Shown in pieces: positions 21,021-28,911 of a DNA stretch of 31,563 nt. Where the stretch lies: positions 1-31,563 of IMG/VR virus record IMGVR_UViG_3300046006_004498; one strand, 5' to 3'. This DNA is from a virus. Under the pieces are notes generated by a model that saw only the letters and a list, made by a program, of their open reading frames with translations, had not been told where the DNA came from and did no database searches. Both the position numbers and the translations under genes were made by a program. Within the stretch, counting starts at the first letter, position 1. Every line of letters starts with the position of its first letter.

Positions 21021-22893
21021 GCAAAAGCTAAGTGGTTTAACTACACAAAGAAATTTTGTTATTGATAAAAGTGCAATAAATGAAGAGACTAGAACTATAT
21101 CTTTTGTGCTTATTTCAGAAGAAAATGAGGGTGAAAGATACGACTGGTGGACTGATGAAAAATTTATCGAAAAACTTGATGTAAATGGAGCTAGATATGA
21201 AAGACTTAATACTTTTTTTAAAGACCATATACGATCCGTAGATTCTGCAATAGGAAAAGTTGTAAACATAAGAGTTGAAGATGGAAAACTAAAAGCAGAT
21301 GTAATCTTTGGAACAGATGAAGATTCAGAAAAAGTATTTAGAAAATATATCGATGGAATTTTAACTGATTGCTCTATTGGCTACAAGATTATAGCAACAA
21401 GAGTAGAAGAAAGAAAAGGTGAACCAACCCTTGTTACTGTAGTTGAATTTGAAATTTATGAATTAAGTGCAGTTGGTATTGGTTTTGACAAAGGTGCAAA
21501 AGTAGGTCGAGAATTAAATTTAAATGGAGGAGATAATCCAATGGATGAAGAGTTAAAAAAAGAATTAGAGTCATTAAGGTCTGCGGTTGATGGTTTAACT
21601 GCTGAACAACAAACAAGAAAAAAAGAGCTTGAAGATATAGAAACAGAAGCTCAAAGAGCTTTAACTACAAGTGTAAAAGATGAGAAAACAAGAACTTCAG
21701 GAATTATGGATTTAGTTGCTGGTGGACATTTATCTCTTGATAGAGCAAGTACATTTGTAAAAGATGGAACTTCTATTGATCAAGTTAGAAAAGCTGTGAT
21801 TGATGAAAAATCAAGAAGTTCTCATACTGTTGTAGTTGGTGGTGTTCCTGATGCTGCAAATATGATGAGAGATGTTGAAAATTCAATTCTTTCAAGATGT
21901 GGAGTAAAGATTACTGATGTAACTGCAAGTGCAAACTACTTTAGAGGTGCAACTTTAACAGATATGGCTAGACATGTTTTAGGTATTAATTCTATGGATA
22001 GAATTGATATTGCACAAAGAGCAATGAGTAATGACCAATTTACTTTATTACTTGGAAATATTGCAAATAGAGTAATGGTCGCAAATTTTGAAGAGCAATT
22101 AGGAACTTACGATATTTGGACAACAAATGTAGATTTACCAAACTTCAAACTTCAAACAGATGTAAGTGTTAAAAATCCAAATGGAAGATTATCAAAACTT
22201 AAAGAAAAAGGTGAGTTAGAAAACCTTGAATTAGACGAAAATGGTGAAGCGTGGAAACTTGAATCTTATGGTAATAAATTTACATTTACAAGACAAATGC
22301 TTATAAATGATGATTTAGGAGCATTTACAAATATTGTTGCAGCTTTTGGAGAAATGGCAAAAAGAACATCAAATGGTTTAGTTTATGATTTATTGCAAGC
22401 CAAAGGTGATTTTGCAAATTACAAAATGAGTGACAATAAAGCATTATTCCATTCGGACCATAAAAATACTGCAACTGCAGCTGCATTAAGTAGTGATTCT
22501 TTGACTGCTGCAAAAGCAATTATGAGAAGACAAATGGATGGAAAAACTGCATTAAATATTGCTCCAAAATATTTAATTGTATCTCCTGAAAATGAAGAGA
22601 CAGCTAGAAAATTATTGACTAGTGATTCTAGTTTAGGTCAAAACAATAGTGGAGTAACAAATATTCATAGAAATTCTTTTGATTTGATTATTGAAGGCGA
22701 ATTATCTGCAAATCCTTGGTTCTTAGCAGCTGCTAAAAAAACTATTAAAACTGGTACTTTAGCTGGAACTGGTGGACAACCAATAGTTCAAGAAAAAATG
22801 AAATCAGCTGGTGGAGTAGAGTTTGAGTGTTTATATGATTTTGGTGTAATGGTTGAAGACTTTAGAGGTCTATATAAAAATGCAGGGGTGTAA
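20995..22893 (+). CDS. Prohead protease-major capsid fusion protein
   Basis: 632 residues from a GTG behind AAAAGGAGG. Residues about 20-175 are an HK97-type (U35) prohead protease: His78 in FFKDHIRS and Ser127 in LTDCSIGYKI are the likely catalytic pair. Residues 183-240 are a charged coiled coil, probably the scaffold or delta domain. Residues about 280-632 are an HK97-fold major capsid protein resembling Mu-like gpT (DIAQRAMSNDQFTLLLGNIANRV, TFTRQMLINDDLGAFTNI, FHSDHKN). Fusions of these two are known in some phage families. A strong internal start at 21541 would give free capsid subunits. Replaces lambda genes C, Nu3 and E. Confidence 0.9.
   Translation: MARKKQEVEQKLSGLTTQRNFVIDKSAINEETRTISFVLISEENEGERYDWWTDEKFIEKLDVNGARYERLNTFFKDHIRSVDSAIGKVVNIRVEDGKLKADVIFGTDEDSEKVFRKYIDGILTDCSIGYKIIATRVEERKGEPTLVTVVEFEIYELSAVGIGFDKGAKVGRELNLNGGDNPMDEELKKELESLRSAVDGLTAEQQTRKKELEDIETEAQRALTTSVKDEKTRTSGIMDLVAGGHLSLDRASTFVKDGTSIDQVRKAVIDEKSRSSHTVVVGGVPDAANMMRDVENSILSRCGVKITDVTASANYFRGATLTDMARHVLGINSMDRIDIAQRAMSNDQFTLLLGNIANRVMVANFEEQLGTYDIWTTNVDLPNFKLQTDVSVKNPNGRLSKLKEKGELENLELDENGEAWKLESYGNKFTFTRQMLINDDLGAFTNIVAAFGEMAKRTSNGLVYDLLQAKGDFANYKMSDNKALFHSDHKNTATAAALSSDSLTAAKAIMRRQMDGKTALNIAPKYLIVSPENEETARKLLTSDSSLGQNNSGVTNIHRNSFDLIIEGELSANPWFLAAAKKTIKTGTLAGTGGQPIVQEKMKSAGGVEFECLYDFGVMVEDFRGLYKNAGV
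21526..21543 (+). promoter_or_regulatory. Internal ribosome site and start in the protease-capsid gene
   Basis: GGAGGAG (21526-21532) is followed eight bases later by ATG at 21541, in frame at residue 183, right where the protease ends and the coiled coil begins. Translation here would yield a 450-residue scaffold-capsid protein, in the manner of lambda Nu3 nested in C. The Shine-Dalgarno sequence could also be just the codons for Gly-Gly-Asp. Confidence 0.55.
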
Positions 22894-22895
22894 TT

Positions 22896-23237
22896 ATGAG
22901 TATAGTAAAACAAGCAATTGAAAAATATAATGGAAGGGTTATTCCTTTTGTTTGTACAGGAACCGTAACCGTGGGTGATGTTGTTCCTGTTGGTGTAAGT
23001 ATGGTAGGAATTGCAGTTAATTCAGGGCTATCAGGTGAAAAAATTTCTTTAGAAATCGAAAAAGTATGGACTATAGCTGCAAAAACAACCGATGTAATTG
23101 CAGTTGGTGATGTTGTTTATTGGGACAATACAGCAAAAGTTTTAACTTTGACAAATACTAATAATATTTATGCTGGTAGAGCTATTTCAGCAAAAGCTGC
23201 AGTAGCTGGAACTATTGATGTAAAGATTAATGTGTAA
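22896..23237 (+). CDS. DUF2190-like capsid decoration protein
   Basis: 113 residues, all beta, with GRVIPFVCTGTVTVGDVVPVG, KVWTIAAKTTDVIAVGDVVYWDNTAKVL and AGRAISAKAAVAGTIDVKI, the pattern of DUF2190 proteins that sit after major capsid genes and are thought to stabilise or decorate the shell. GGGGTG precedes the ATG. Place equals that of lambda D. Confidence 0.82.
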   Translation: MSIVKQAIEKYNGRVIPFVCTGTVTVGDVVPVGVSMVGIAVNSGLSGEKISLEIEKVWTIAAKTTDVIAVGDVVYWDNTAKVLTLTNTNNIYAGRAISAKAAVAGTIDVKINV

Positions 23238-23515
23238 TGACATTTAAAGAGATGAGAATTGCAGATTTAGCAGTGATTTATAACACTGAGGAATTTGCGA
23301 TAAATGCAACTTACAAGGGTGGAGAAATTCCAGTTCTTTTTGAAAATGATTATGAAGTTGAAGCAATCTCAAACAAGGTAATAAGTACACCAACTGCTGG
23401 TGTACTTGATATTAAATCAGGGGATAAATTTGTAATTGATGGTCAAAATTATAAGTGCATTCATTTTGATCATCTAAAAACTTTTAAAACAATAATAGTG
23501 ATAAGTAAAATATGA
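23237..23515 (+). CDS. FII-like head-tail joining protein
   Basis: 92 residues, beta-rich (FAINATYKGGEIPVLFENDYE, then TPTAGVLDIKSGDKFVIDGQNYKCIHF). The 'contents of a small beta barrel with a T-x-G-D-x-x-x-x-x-G-x-x-Y' form is that of lambda FII/gp7-like attachment proteins, joining tail to head. Overlaps DUF2190 by one base and the next gene by an ATGA junction. Assignment mostly by size, fold pattern and position. Confidence 0.65.
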   Translation: MTFKEMRIADLAVIYNTEEFAINATYKGGEIPVLFENDYEVEAISNKVISTPTAGVLDIKSGDKFVIDGQNYKCIHFDHLKTFKTIIVISKI

Positions 23516-23796
23516 GACTAAATGAAGCAATAGAAAAAATAAAAGATTCAATCTCTCTTGATGCAGATGCCTATGAAATAAAACTTATAAAAAGAAATTT
23601 TATAGGTATCTCAAAATATATAGCAGTCATTGCAGTTATTTCAAAAGAGGGTTTGATTGATGATAGTGTGATTGAGGGAATTGTTACCATGATTGAAAAT
23701 GGTGATGATGAATTTTCAATTGAAGAAACTCAAGTAGACATGAAAGATTTTAATTTTGATATTTTACTTATAAATGCAGAAATAAATTTAAGATAG
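23512..23796 (+). CDS. Probable tail terminator (U-position) protein
   Basis: 94 residues, helix then strands (LIKRNFIGISKYIAVIAVISKEG, then an acidic stretch). Not recognised by sequence. It occupies the slot of lambda U, between the joining protein and the tail tube gene, and no other candidate for U is seen; hence the call. It is shorter than gpU (131 residues), so another neck role is possible. Confidence 0.45.
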   Translation: MRLNEAIEKIKDSISLDADAYEIKLIKRNFIGISKYIAVIAVISKEGLIDDSVIEGIVTMIENGDDEFSIEETQVDMKDFNFDILLINAEINLR

Positions 23797-23804
23797 GACT
23801 TTAA

Positions 23805-24728
23805 ATGGCAAAATCAATTACGGACAAAACGGTTGTTTTATTTAAATATGGTGGAGCGCCTGTTGCTACAAATGCAGTGACTGCTGCGAAAGCTCCTTTT
23901 GTAAAACCCAATATAAAATCAAAATCTTACAAAGATGTAGGAACGGGAAAACTTGGAACCTCAAAGACATATATTGACCCTCACCAAACAGATACCAGTA
24001 TTGATATTGAGGTTCTATTAAGAGGTAGCGACAAAACAGGTGTTGCTCCAAAAACAGCACCAAAGATTGCTGAACTTTTAAAAGCAGCAGGGCTCAACGA
24101 AACACAAGGAACTGCTGATATTACATACGCACCAAATCATGCAGATATTAGTACATCAACTTGTGTAGTATATCAAGACGGTGAAAAGAGAAGTATTACA
24201 GGTGCAATTGCAGATATGAAAATAGAAGGAACGGTTGGTGAGGCTGCAAAAGTTACTTTTACAGTACAGGGATTTACATCACCTGAACCAATAATTGAAG
24301 CTAATCCAACTGTTACTTTAGACACAAATACACTAATGATTGTTTCAAAAATTACAGCAATTACATTAGCAGGTTCAGTGTTGAATATAACAAAATTTGA
24401 GTTCACCTTAAACAATGAAACAAAGTTAGATTACGCAACCGCAATGAGTGAATTTGTAAGAAAAGATTTTGCTCCAAAAATCAAACTTTCAGGAATAAAA
24501 ACTAAAGGTGATTTAACCGCTTGGACAGATTTAACCGCGGCTACTGTTAAAGAAATTATTATCGTATTAGGTTCAGGAGCTGGGAAAACAGTAACAATAA
24601 CGGCAACACAGACCATGACTTCGGACATGGAAGAAAACGATAACGACGGAACAGTTGGTTACGACAGAACTTTTGACTTACAAGGTGATGCAAGTGGTGA
24701 AAATCAATTTAAAATAAAATGGTCTTAG
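23805..24728 (+). CDS. Major tail tube protein
   Basis: 307 residues, rich in Thr, Ala and beta strand. Following AGGA, it starts MAKSITDKTVVLFKYGGAP. The first 150 residues show a tube-protein pattern (KDVGTGKLGTSKTYIDPHQTDTSI ...; VYQDGEKRSITGAIADMKIEGTVGEAAKVTFTVQG), and the rest repeats a similar fold, perhaps a second domain (SVLNITKFEFTLNNETKLDY). It precedes the G/GT chaperone genes, as V does in lambda. Forms the long non-contractile tube. Confidence 0.8.
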   Translation: MAKSITDKTVVLFKYGGAPVATNAVTAAKAPFVKPNIKSKSYKDVGTGKLGTSKTYIDPHQTDTSIDIEVLLRGSDKTGVAPKTAPKIAELLKAAGLNETQGTADITYAPNHADISTSTCVVYQDGEKRSITGAIADMKIEGTVGEAAKVTFTVQGFTSPEPIIEANPTVTLDTNTLMIVSKITAITLAGSVLNITKFEFTLNNETKLDYATAMSEFVRKDFAPKIKLSGIKTKGDLTAWTDLTAATVKEIIIVLGSGAGKTVTITATQTMTSDMEENDNDGTVGYDRTFDLQGDASGENQFKIKWS

Positions 24729-24737
24729 GAGTAAAAA

Positions 24738-25025
24738 ATGAGATTTAAAAAACATAGAGCGAAAGTTGAGTTTGAATATGAGTTTGAAGATGGAAAGGTA
24801 GAAACTTTTATTTATTTATCTACAACAACAAATCAAATAGAACAAACTTTCGACATTAAAGAAGATGATGTAAAAGGACAGCTTGACTTTTCAATGAATA
24901 TTTTAAAAGAGAATATTGTTGGTAATAGAATTGATGATTTAATTGTAGAAATAAAAGAAGGAAATATCTTTGATTTTAAAGCCGAGTTAGATGCCGAATT
25001 GGGAAAGCAGAAAAAGAAAAGATAG
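24738..25025 (+). CDS. Tail assembly chaperone, G-like
   Basis: 95 residues, behind AGGAG. Charged small protein (VEFEYEFEDGKVETFIYLSTTT) ending ELGKQKKKR. Position between tube and tape-measure genes and the slippery site GGGAAAG near its end identify it as the G member of the G/GT pair that solubilises the tape-measure protein. The stop is TAG at 25023-25025; a -1 shift avoids it and gives the 199-residue GT form. Confidence 0.8.
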   Translation: MRFKKHRAKVEFEYEFEDGKVETFIYLSTTTNQIEQTFDIKEDDVKGQLDFSMNILKENIVGNRIDDLIVEIKEGNIFDFKAELDAELGKQKKKR

Positions 25026-25336
25026 AAAAACTCTATCTTTGGTCTGAGCAGAACGCAAAAGGTGTTGGCGAGCTATTTATTGAAGATGAAGACAAACAAG
25101 AGTTGTTAGAAAATCCATTATCAAATATTGTGATTATAGATAATGAAGAACATTCAAAAGTGATAAATGTTTTTTTGCAAGCTCCTTTTGAATATGGATT
25201 TGCAGGTCCAGTTGGTAAAAAATATGAAGCTGTAAAAGATTTTTTAAAGTGGAATGGGTTGGATGTGAAGTTTTGGACGCCTGTAGTTTTACATATGGGT
25301 AAGATTTGGATAGATAATATTAAGAGGTCGGAATGA
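25001..25336 (+). CDS. T domain reached by -1 frameshifting (GT fusion)
   Basis: The slippery heptamer G-GGA-AAG lies at 25001-25007 in the G frame, identical to lambda's. After a -1 shift the frame continues from 25007 (AEKEKIEKLYLWSEQNAKGVG ...) without a stop to 25336, adding 109 residues to the first 90 of G. That frame is closed just upstream (TAA at 24977-24979), so it has no start of its own other than a TTG at 25103. Downstream part (EYGFAGPVGKKYEAVKDFLKWNGL) is the T domain that contacts the tail tube. Ends in an ATGA overlap with the tape-measure gene. Confidence 0.85.
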   Translation, partial: GKAEKEKIEKLYLWSEQNAKGVGELFIEDEDKQELLENPLSNIVIIDNEEHSKVINVFLQAPFEYGFAGPVGKKYEAVKDFLKWNGLDVKFWTPVVLHMGKIWIDNIKRSE

Positions 25337-27570
25337 ATAAAGATTTAAGAATAAGATTAAAAGTAGATGCAAATACTGGTGAACTTATTATTGCTCAAAA
25401 AGAGTTTGGGAAGCTTTCTACTGTTATAAATAAAAGCTCTGAATCAACAAAATCTTTTGGTCAAAACATAAAAAACCTTGCCGGCATCGGAGCTATTGCA
25501 TATACGATTAAACAAGGGTTTGATGCAATAGTTTTTGCTGCAAAAGATTTTACAACTACAGCTTCAGATTTTGAGAAATATGGAGCTACCCTTGAAACAA
25601 TTGAAGGAAGTTCACAAAAAGCGAAAGAGTCCTTAAAATGGATTGGTGTTTTTGCAAAACAAACGCCTTATGAATTAGATCAAGTAACAGAGGCGTTTGT
25701 ACAAATGAGAGTTTATGGTTTAAACCCAACTAATGGTTCTTTGAAATCACTAGGTGATGCTGCAAGTGCAATGAATAAACCTCTTCTTCAATCAGTTGAA
25801 GCAATGGCTGATGCAATGACTGGTGAAAATGAGAGATTAAAAGAGTTCGGAATTAAAGCTTCACAACAAGGGGATAAGATTGCTTATAATTGGACAGATT
25901 CTAGCGGTAAAGCAAAACATATAATTATCAAAAATAATAGTGAAATAATTCAAAATACTATTCAAGCTATTTTTAATAGTAAATATCAAGATGCTATGAA
26001 AAATCAAATGAGTACTTACGGTGGTATGGTTGCTAACTTAAAAGACCAATGGACTCAATTTAAAAAAGATTTTATGGATGCAGGTCTATTCGCTTTTATA
26101 AAAGCTTTTATTAAAACATTTACAGAATCGTTTACTAAAAGCTTTATGTTAACAGGTAGTGGGTTTGAGGCTTTAACTAATAGTTTTATTGATGGATTTA
26201 AAACAACAATTGGAGCTTTAGAAATAGTGTATCAAGGGTTTCAATCTCTAAAAGTAGTGTTTAATATTATCTCTATTGCGTTTAAAAGTGTTGTTGGTGG
26301 AATCCTTGTAGGACTTTCGACTTTGAATAATGCACTAAATGGTGTGATTGAAGGATACAACTTTCTAACTACTAGCTTCGGTGGGAAAGCAATTGAATTT
26401 AAATTTAATGATTTTTCTGAAGCTAGAGAAAAAATAAAAAACTCGATATCTGAAGATTTAACAGATATTTCAAGTGCATGGAAAAATGGAATGAATTCAA
26501 CTGGAATTGCTGATTCTTTTAACGCAAATCTTGTTAATAATTACAATCAAATAAAAAATGAAACAGACAAATTAATAAAATCAATTAAACCAGATGTTGT
26601 TGGTGCTGATGATGGAGCTTTTCAATTTGGGGGAGGGAATGGCGGGGGAGCTAGTAAGAAAAACAATGTTAACGAATCTATTGAAACAAGTTCATCCGTT
26701 GCTCAGTTTGATACCCACGTAAAAGCCTACGAAGACTTTTTAGAAGATAAAAAGAGAGCTTCTGAAAATTTTAATGATGATTATAACAGAAGTTTAAAAT
26801 CACAAACTCAATATCAAATATATGAACTTGATAAGCAAAAAGAAGAATATTCTTTATATGTTGATGATAAGAATAAACTAGATATTTGGTACACATCTGA
26901 ACTTGAACAAATTAAAAAAAATAGAGCAGATATTGAAAAAACTGGTTTAGATGGAATAAATGAAGCCTTTAGAGATTACGTTGAGGAAGCAGGTAATAAT
27001 TTTAAACAAATGAATAATCTATTTAAAAATGCTCTTTTTGGAATGGAAGATTTTTTAGTTGATTTTATAAAAACTGGAAAAGCTTCTTTTAGTGATTTTT
27101 TAAATTCTATTGCTGAAGACTTTATTCGCATGACAGTGCAAATGAATATCACTAAACCTTTAGCTCAAGCTGCTAGTACTATGAATTGGGGCTCAATGCT
27201 TTCAGGTTTTGCTTTTGCAACTGGTGGGATCATGTCAGCTTCTGGTTCACTTCCTTTAAAAGCATATTCAAATGGTGGTATTGCAAACACTCCCCAACTT
27301 GCACTTTTTGGTGAGGGTAGAATGAATGAAGCTTATGTTCCACTTCCTGATGGAAGAACAATACCTGTTACTATGAAAGGTGGAAATGGTGGAACTAATA
27401 TAGTTTTAAATATTGAGAATAAAACAGGTCAAGCAATAGATGCTAGTCAAATTAGTCAAATGACAAAAACAGATAGTGATAGTCGAAAAACAGAAGTTAT
27501 TTCAATCGTAATGGATGCATATAGTAGAAATACTATGAAATTTAGAGATTTAATTAAAGGTGGTAGATGA
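25333..27570 (+). CDS. Tail tape measure protein
   Basis: 745 residues, which by the usual proportion of residues to length implies a tail of roughly 110 nm. N-terminal tape-measure domain (DASDFEKYGATLETIEGS-like segment ASDFEKYGATLETIEGSSQK, near 80-100, then AFVQMRVYGLNPTNGSL), hydrophobic stretches near 295-345 (VVFNIISIAFKSVVGGILVG), a Gly-rich loop (FGGGNGGGA), coiled-coil (KEEYSLYVDDKNKLDIWYT) and the conserved lambda H-like C-terminus (SFSDFLNSIAEDF, ALFGEGRMNEAYVPLPDGR). Sets tail length and is ejected into the host. Confidence 0.93.
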   Translation: MNKDLRIRLKVDANTGELIIAQKEFGKLSTVINKSSESTKSFGQNIKNLAGIGAIAYTIKQGFDAIVFAAKDFTTTASDFEKYGATLETIEGSSQKAKESLKWIGVFAKQTPYELDQVTEAFVQMRVYGLNPTNGSLKSLGDAASAMNKPLLQSVEAMADAMTGENERLKEFGIKASQQGDKIAYNWTDSSGKAKHIIIKNNSEIIQNTIQAIFNSKYQDAMKNQMSTYGGMVANLKDQWTQFKKDFMDAGLFAFIKAFIKTFTESFTKSFMLTGSGFEALTNSFIDGFKTTIGALEIVYQGFQSLKVVFNIISIAFKSVVGGILVGLSTLNNALNGVIEGYNFLTTSFGGKAIEFKFNDFSEAREKIKNSISEDLTDISSAWKNGMNSTGIADSFNANLVNNYNQIKNETDKLIKSIKPDVVGADDGAFQFGGGNGGGASKKNNVNESIETSSSVAQFDTHVKAYEDFLEDKKRASENFNDDYNRSLKSQTQYQIYELDKQKEEYSLYVDDKNKLDIWYTSELEQIKKNRADIEKTGLDGINEAFRDYVEEAGNNFKQMNNLFKNALFGMEDFLVDFIKTGKASFSDFLNSIAEDFIRMTVQMNITKPLAQAASTMNWGSMLSGFAFATGGIMSASGSLPLKAYSNGGIANTPQLALFGEGRMNEAYVPLPDGRTIPVTMKGGNGGTNIVLNIENKTGQAIDASQISQMTKTDSDSRKTEVISIVMDAYSRNTMKFRDLIKGGR

Positions 27571-27899
27571 TGGCTATTTTCCCACAAATTGCACCAAACT
27601 CTTTTGAAGAGGATTATTTGATGCCTTTAAATTCTGTTAGCTATAGTGGTGGATATGAGCAATCAACTGCAAAATCTATAAGAGATTTACAAGTATTTTA
27701 TATGACTTTTGCTTCATTAAAAGTATCTCAAGCCGAGGAAATAAGAACTTTTTTAAAAGCAAATAAAGGGTTGAGTTTTTCTTTTGTTCATCCCTTAACT
27801 CTAATCGTTTATGAAGTTGCATATAAAGGTGAGAATTTAAAAATCAAATGGGAATCACCACTTTATAGAAGTACTTCTATTGTACTTCAAGAGGTTTGA
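27567..27899 (+). CDS. Lambda M-like minor tail protein
   Basis: 110 residues, same length class as gpM (109). FEEDYLMPLNSVSYSGGYEQ and KANKGLSFSFVHPL are typical of the M family at the tail tip, joining tape measure and tip complex. Overlaps the tape-measure stop (ATGATGG, two possible starts). Confidence 0.8.
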   Translation: MMAIFPQIAPNSFEEDYLMPLNSVSYSGGYEQSTAKSIRDLQVFYMTFASLKVSQAEEIRTFLKANKGLSFSFVHPLTLIVYEVAYKGENLKIKWESPLYRSTSIVLQEV

Positions 27900-27901
27900 A
27901 A

Positions 27902-28525
27902 ATGTTATCTAATATTACAAAAACAGAAAAAAACAAACTAAATAGCAACAGCGTTTGGCTGGTAATGTTAGAAATAAGTATTCCATCTGTTTCTGAGACT
28001 CTAAGAATTGTAAATAATAATGATGATGTATCTTGGAAAGGATTTACTTGGCTTAAATTTCCTTTTGAGTTGGATGAAATTTCACAAACTGCGAATGCAG
28101 AAACTAGCCAGTTCCAAATAAAAGTTGGAAATGTAAAAAATATTATCGGTCAATACATAAGACAATATGATGCTTATGTAAAAACAAATGGTTTTGAACC
28201 CATACGAGTAGTTTTATATATCGTAAATAGTAAAGATTTAGTTAATACAACACCCGTTTATAACACAAATTTAATACTTACAACTTCAAGTTTGAATCAT
28301 CTTGAGGTTAGTTTTACAGTTAGTGCCAGGGATTTATTCCGTGCTAGAACTCCACAAACTAGAATGTTTCCAAACTCTTGTAGATTCAAATTTAAATCTA
28401 CTCTTTGTGGGTATGCAGGAAGTGTATCTACCTGTGATAAATCACTTTCAAGATGCAGACAACTATTAAATTCTAAAAGATATGGCGGTTTTCCAGCTAT
28501 TGGAAATCAAGGAGTTTCAATATGA
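27902..28525 (+). CDS. Lambda L-like tail tip protein with cysteine cluster
   Basis: 207 residues from the ATG at 27902 (GAGG seven bases upstream; an in-frame TTG lies two codons earlier). The N-terminal part (VWLVMLEISIP, then TWLKFPFELDEISQT) is a tail-hub fold. The C-terminal segment holds four cysteines in the spacing SCRFKF, LCGYAG, TCDKS, RCRQL, followed by GGFPAIG. In lambda gpL this segment binds a 4Fe-4S cluster, so a cluster is expected here also. Links the tube to the K and J-like proteins. Confidence 0.88.
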   Translation: MLSNITKTEKNKLNSNSVWLVMLEISIPSVSETLRIVNNNDDVSWKGFTWLKFPFELDEISQTANAETSQFQIKVGNVKNIIGQYIRQYDAYVKTNGFEPIRVVLYIVNSKDLVNTTPVYNTNLILTTSSLNHLEVSFTVSARDLFRARTPQTRMFPNSCRFKFKSTLCGYAGSVSTCDKSLSRCRQLLNSKRYGGFPAIGNQGVSI

Positions 28526-28911
28526 TAAGTAGATTTATTGGTATTCCTTTTGTGTCTAAAGGTAGAACTTTTAGTGGCTGTGATTGTTACGGTTTAGTAA
28601 AGCTTTATTACAAAGAAGTTCTAAATATAGAAATTCCTGAAACTGTAATTACAGCAGAACAGCCAAGGCGAACTTTTGCAAATTATCTAAATGAGATTTC
28701 AAAAAACTGGATTTCAACAACTCCATTTAAAAATGCAGTAGTTGCAATGGCTGTAAATGCTGAACATCCAAACTTGGTAACTCATTTTGCAGTGATGATT
28801 GATGATAAAAGATTTATTGATACAAGAGAAAATATGAGTTCATATCTTACAAATATTGATGATGAAAAAATTAAAAACCAAATAAGAGGATTTTACACAT
28901 GGCAACATTAA
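28522..28911 (+). CDS. NlpC/P60 cysteine peptidase, K-like
   Basis: 129 residues. Catalytic Cys22 in CDCYGLV and the His in LVTHFAVMID (about 93) are visible, the marks of an NlpC/P60 peptidoglycan peptidase. In lambda K this domain is preceded by a JAB metallopeptidase domain that is missing here, so it is a short K, close to the form seen in many siphophages. Helps the tail tip cross the cell wall or processes the tip. ATGA overlap with the L gene. Confidence 0.88.
   Translation: MISRFIGIPFVSKGRTFSGCDCYGLVKLYYKEVLNIEIPETVITAEQPRRTFANYLNEISKNWISTTPFKNAVVAMAVNAEHPNLVTHFAVMIDDKRFIDTRENMSSYLTNIDDEKIKNQIRGFYTWQH

Noticed and set aside
20673-21269. Three overlapping minus-strand frames across the portal/protease junction
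   Set aside because: They are hydrophobic antisense readings of AT-rich coding DNA in strongly recognised portal and protease genes.
25103-25336. T gene as an independent ORF from TTG at 25103
   Set aside because: No ribosome site precedes it, and the frame is open further upstream to the GGGAAAG slippery site, which explains its expression.
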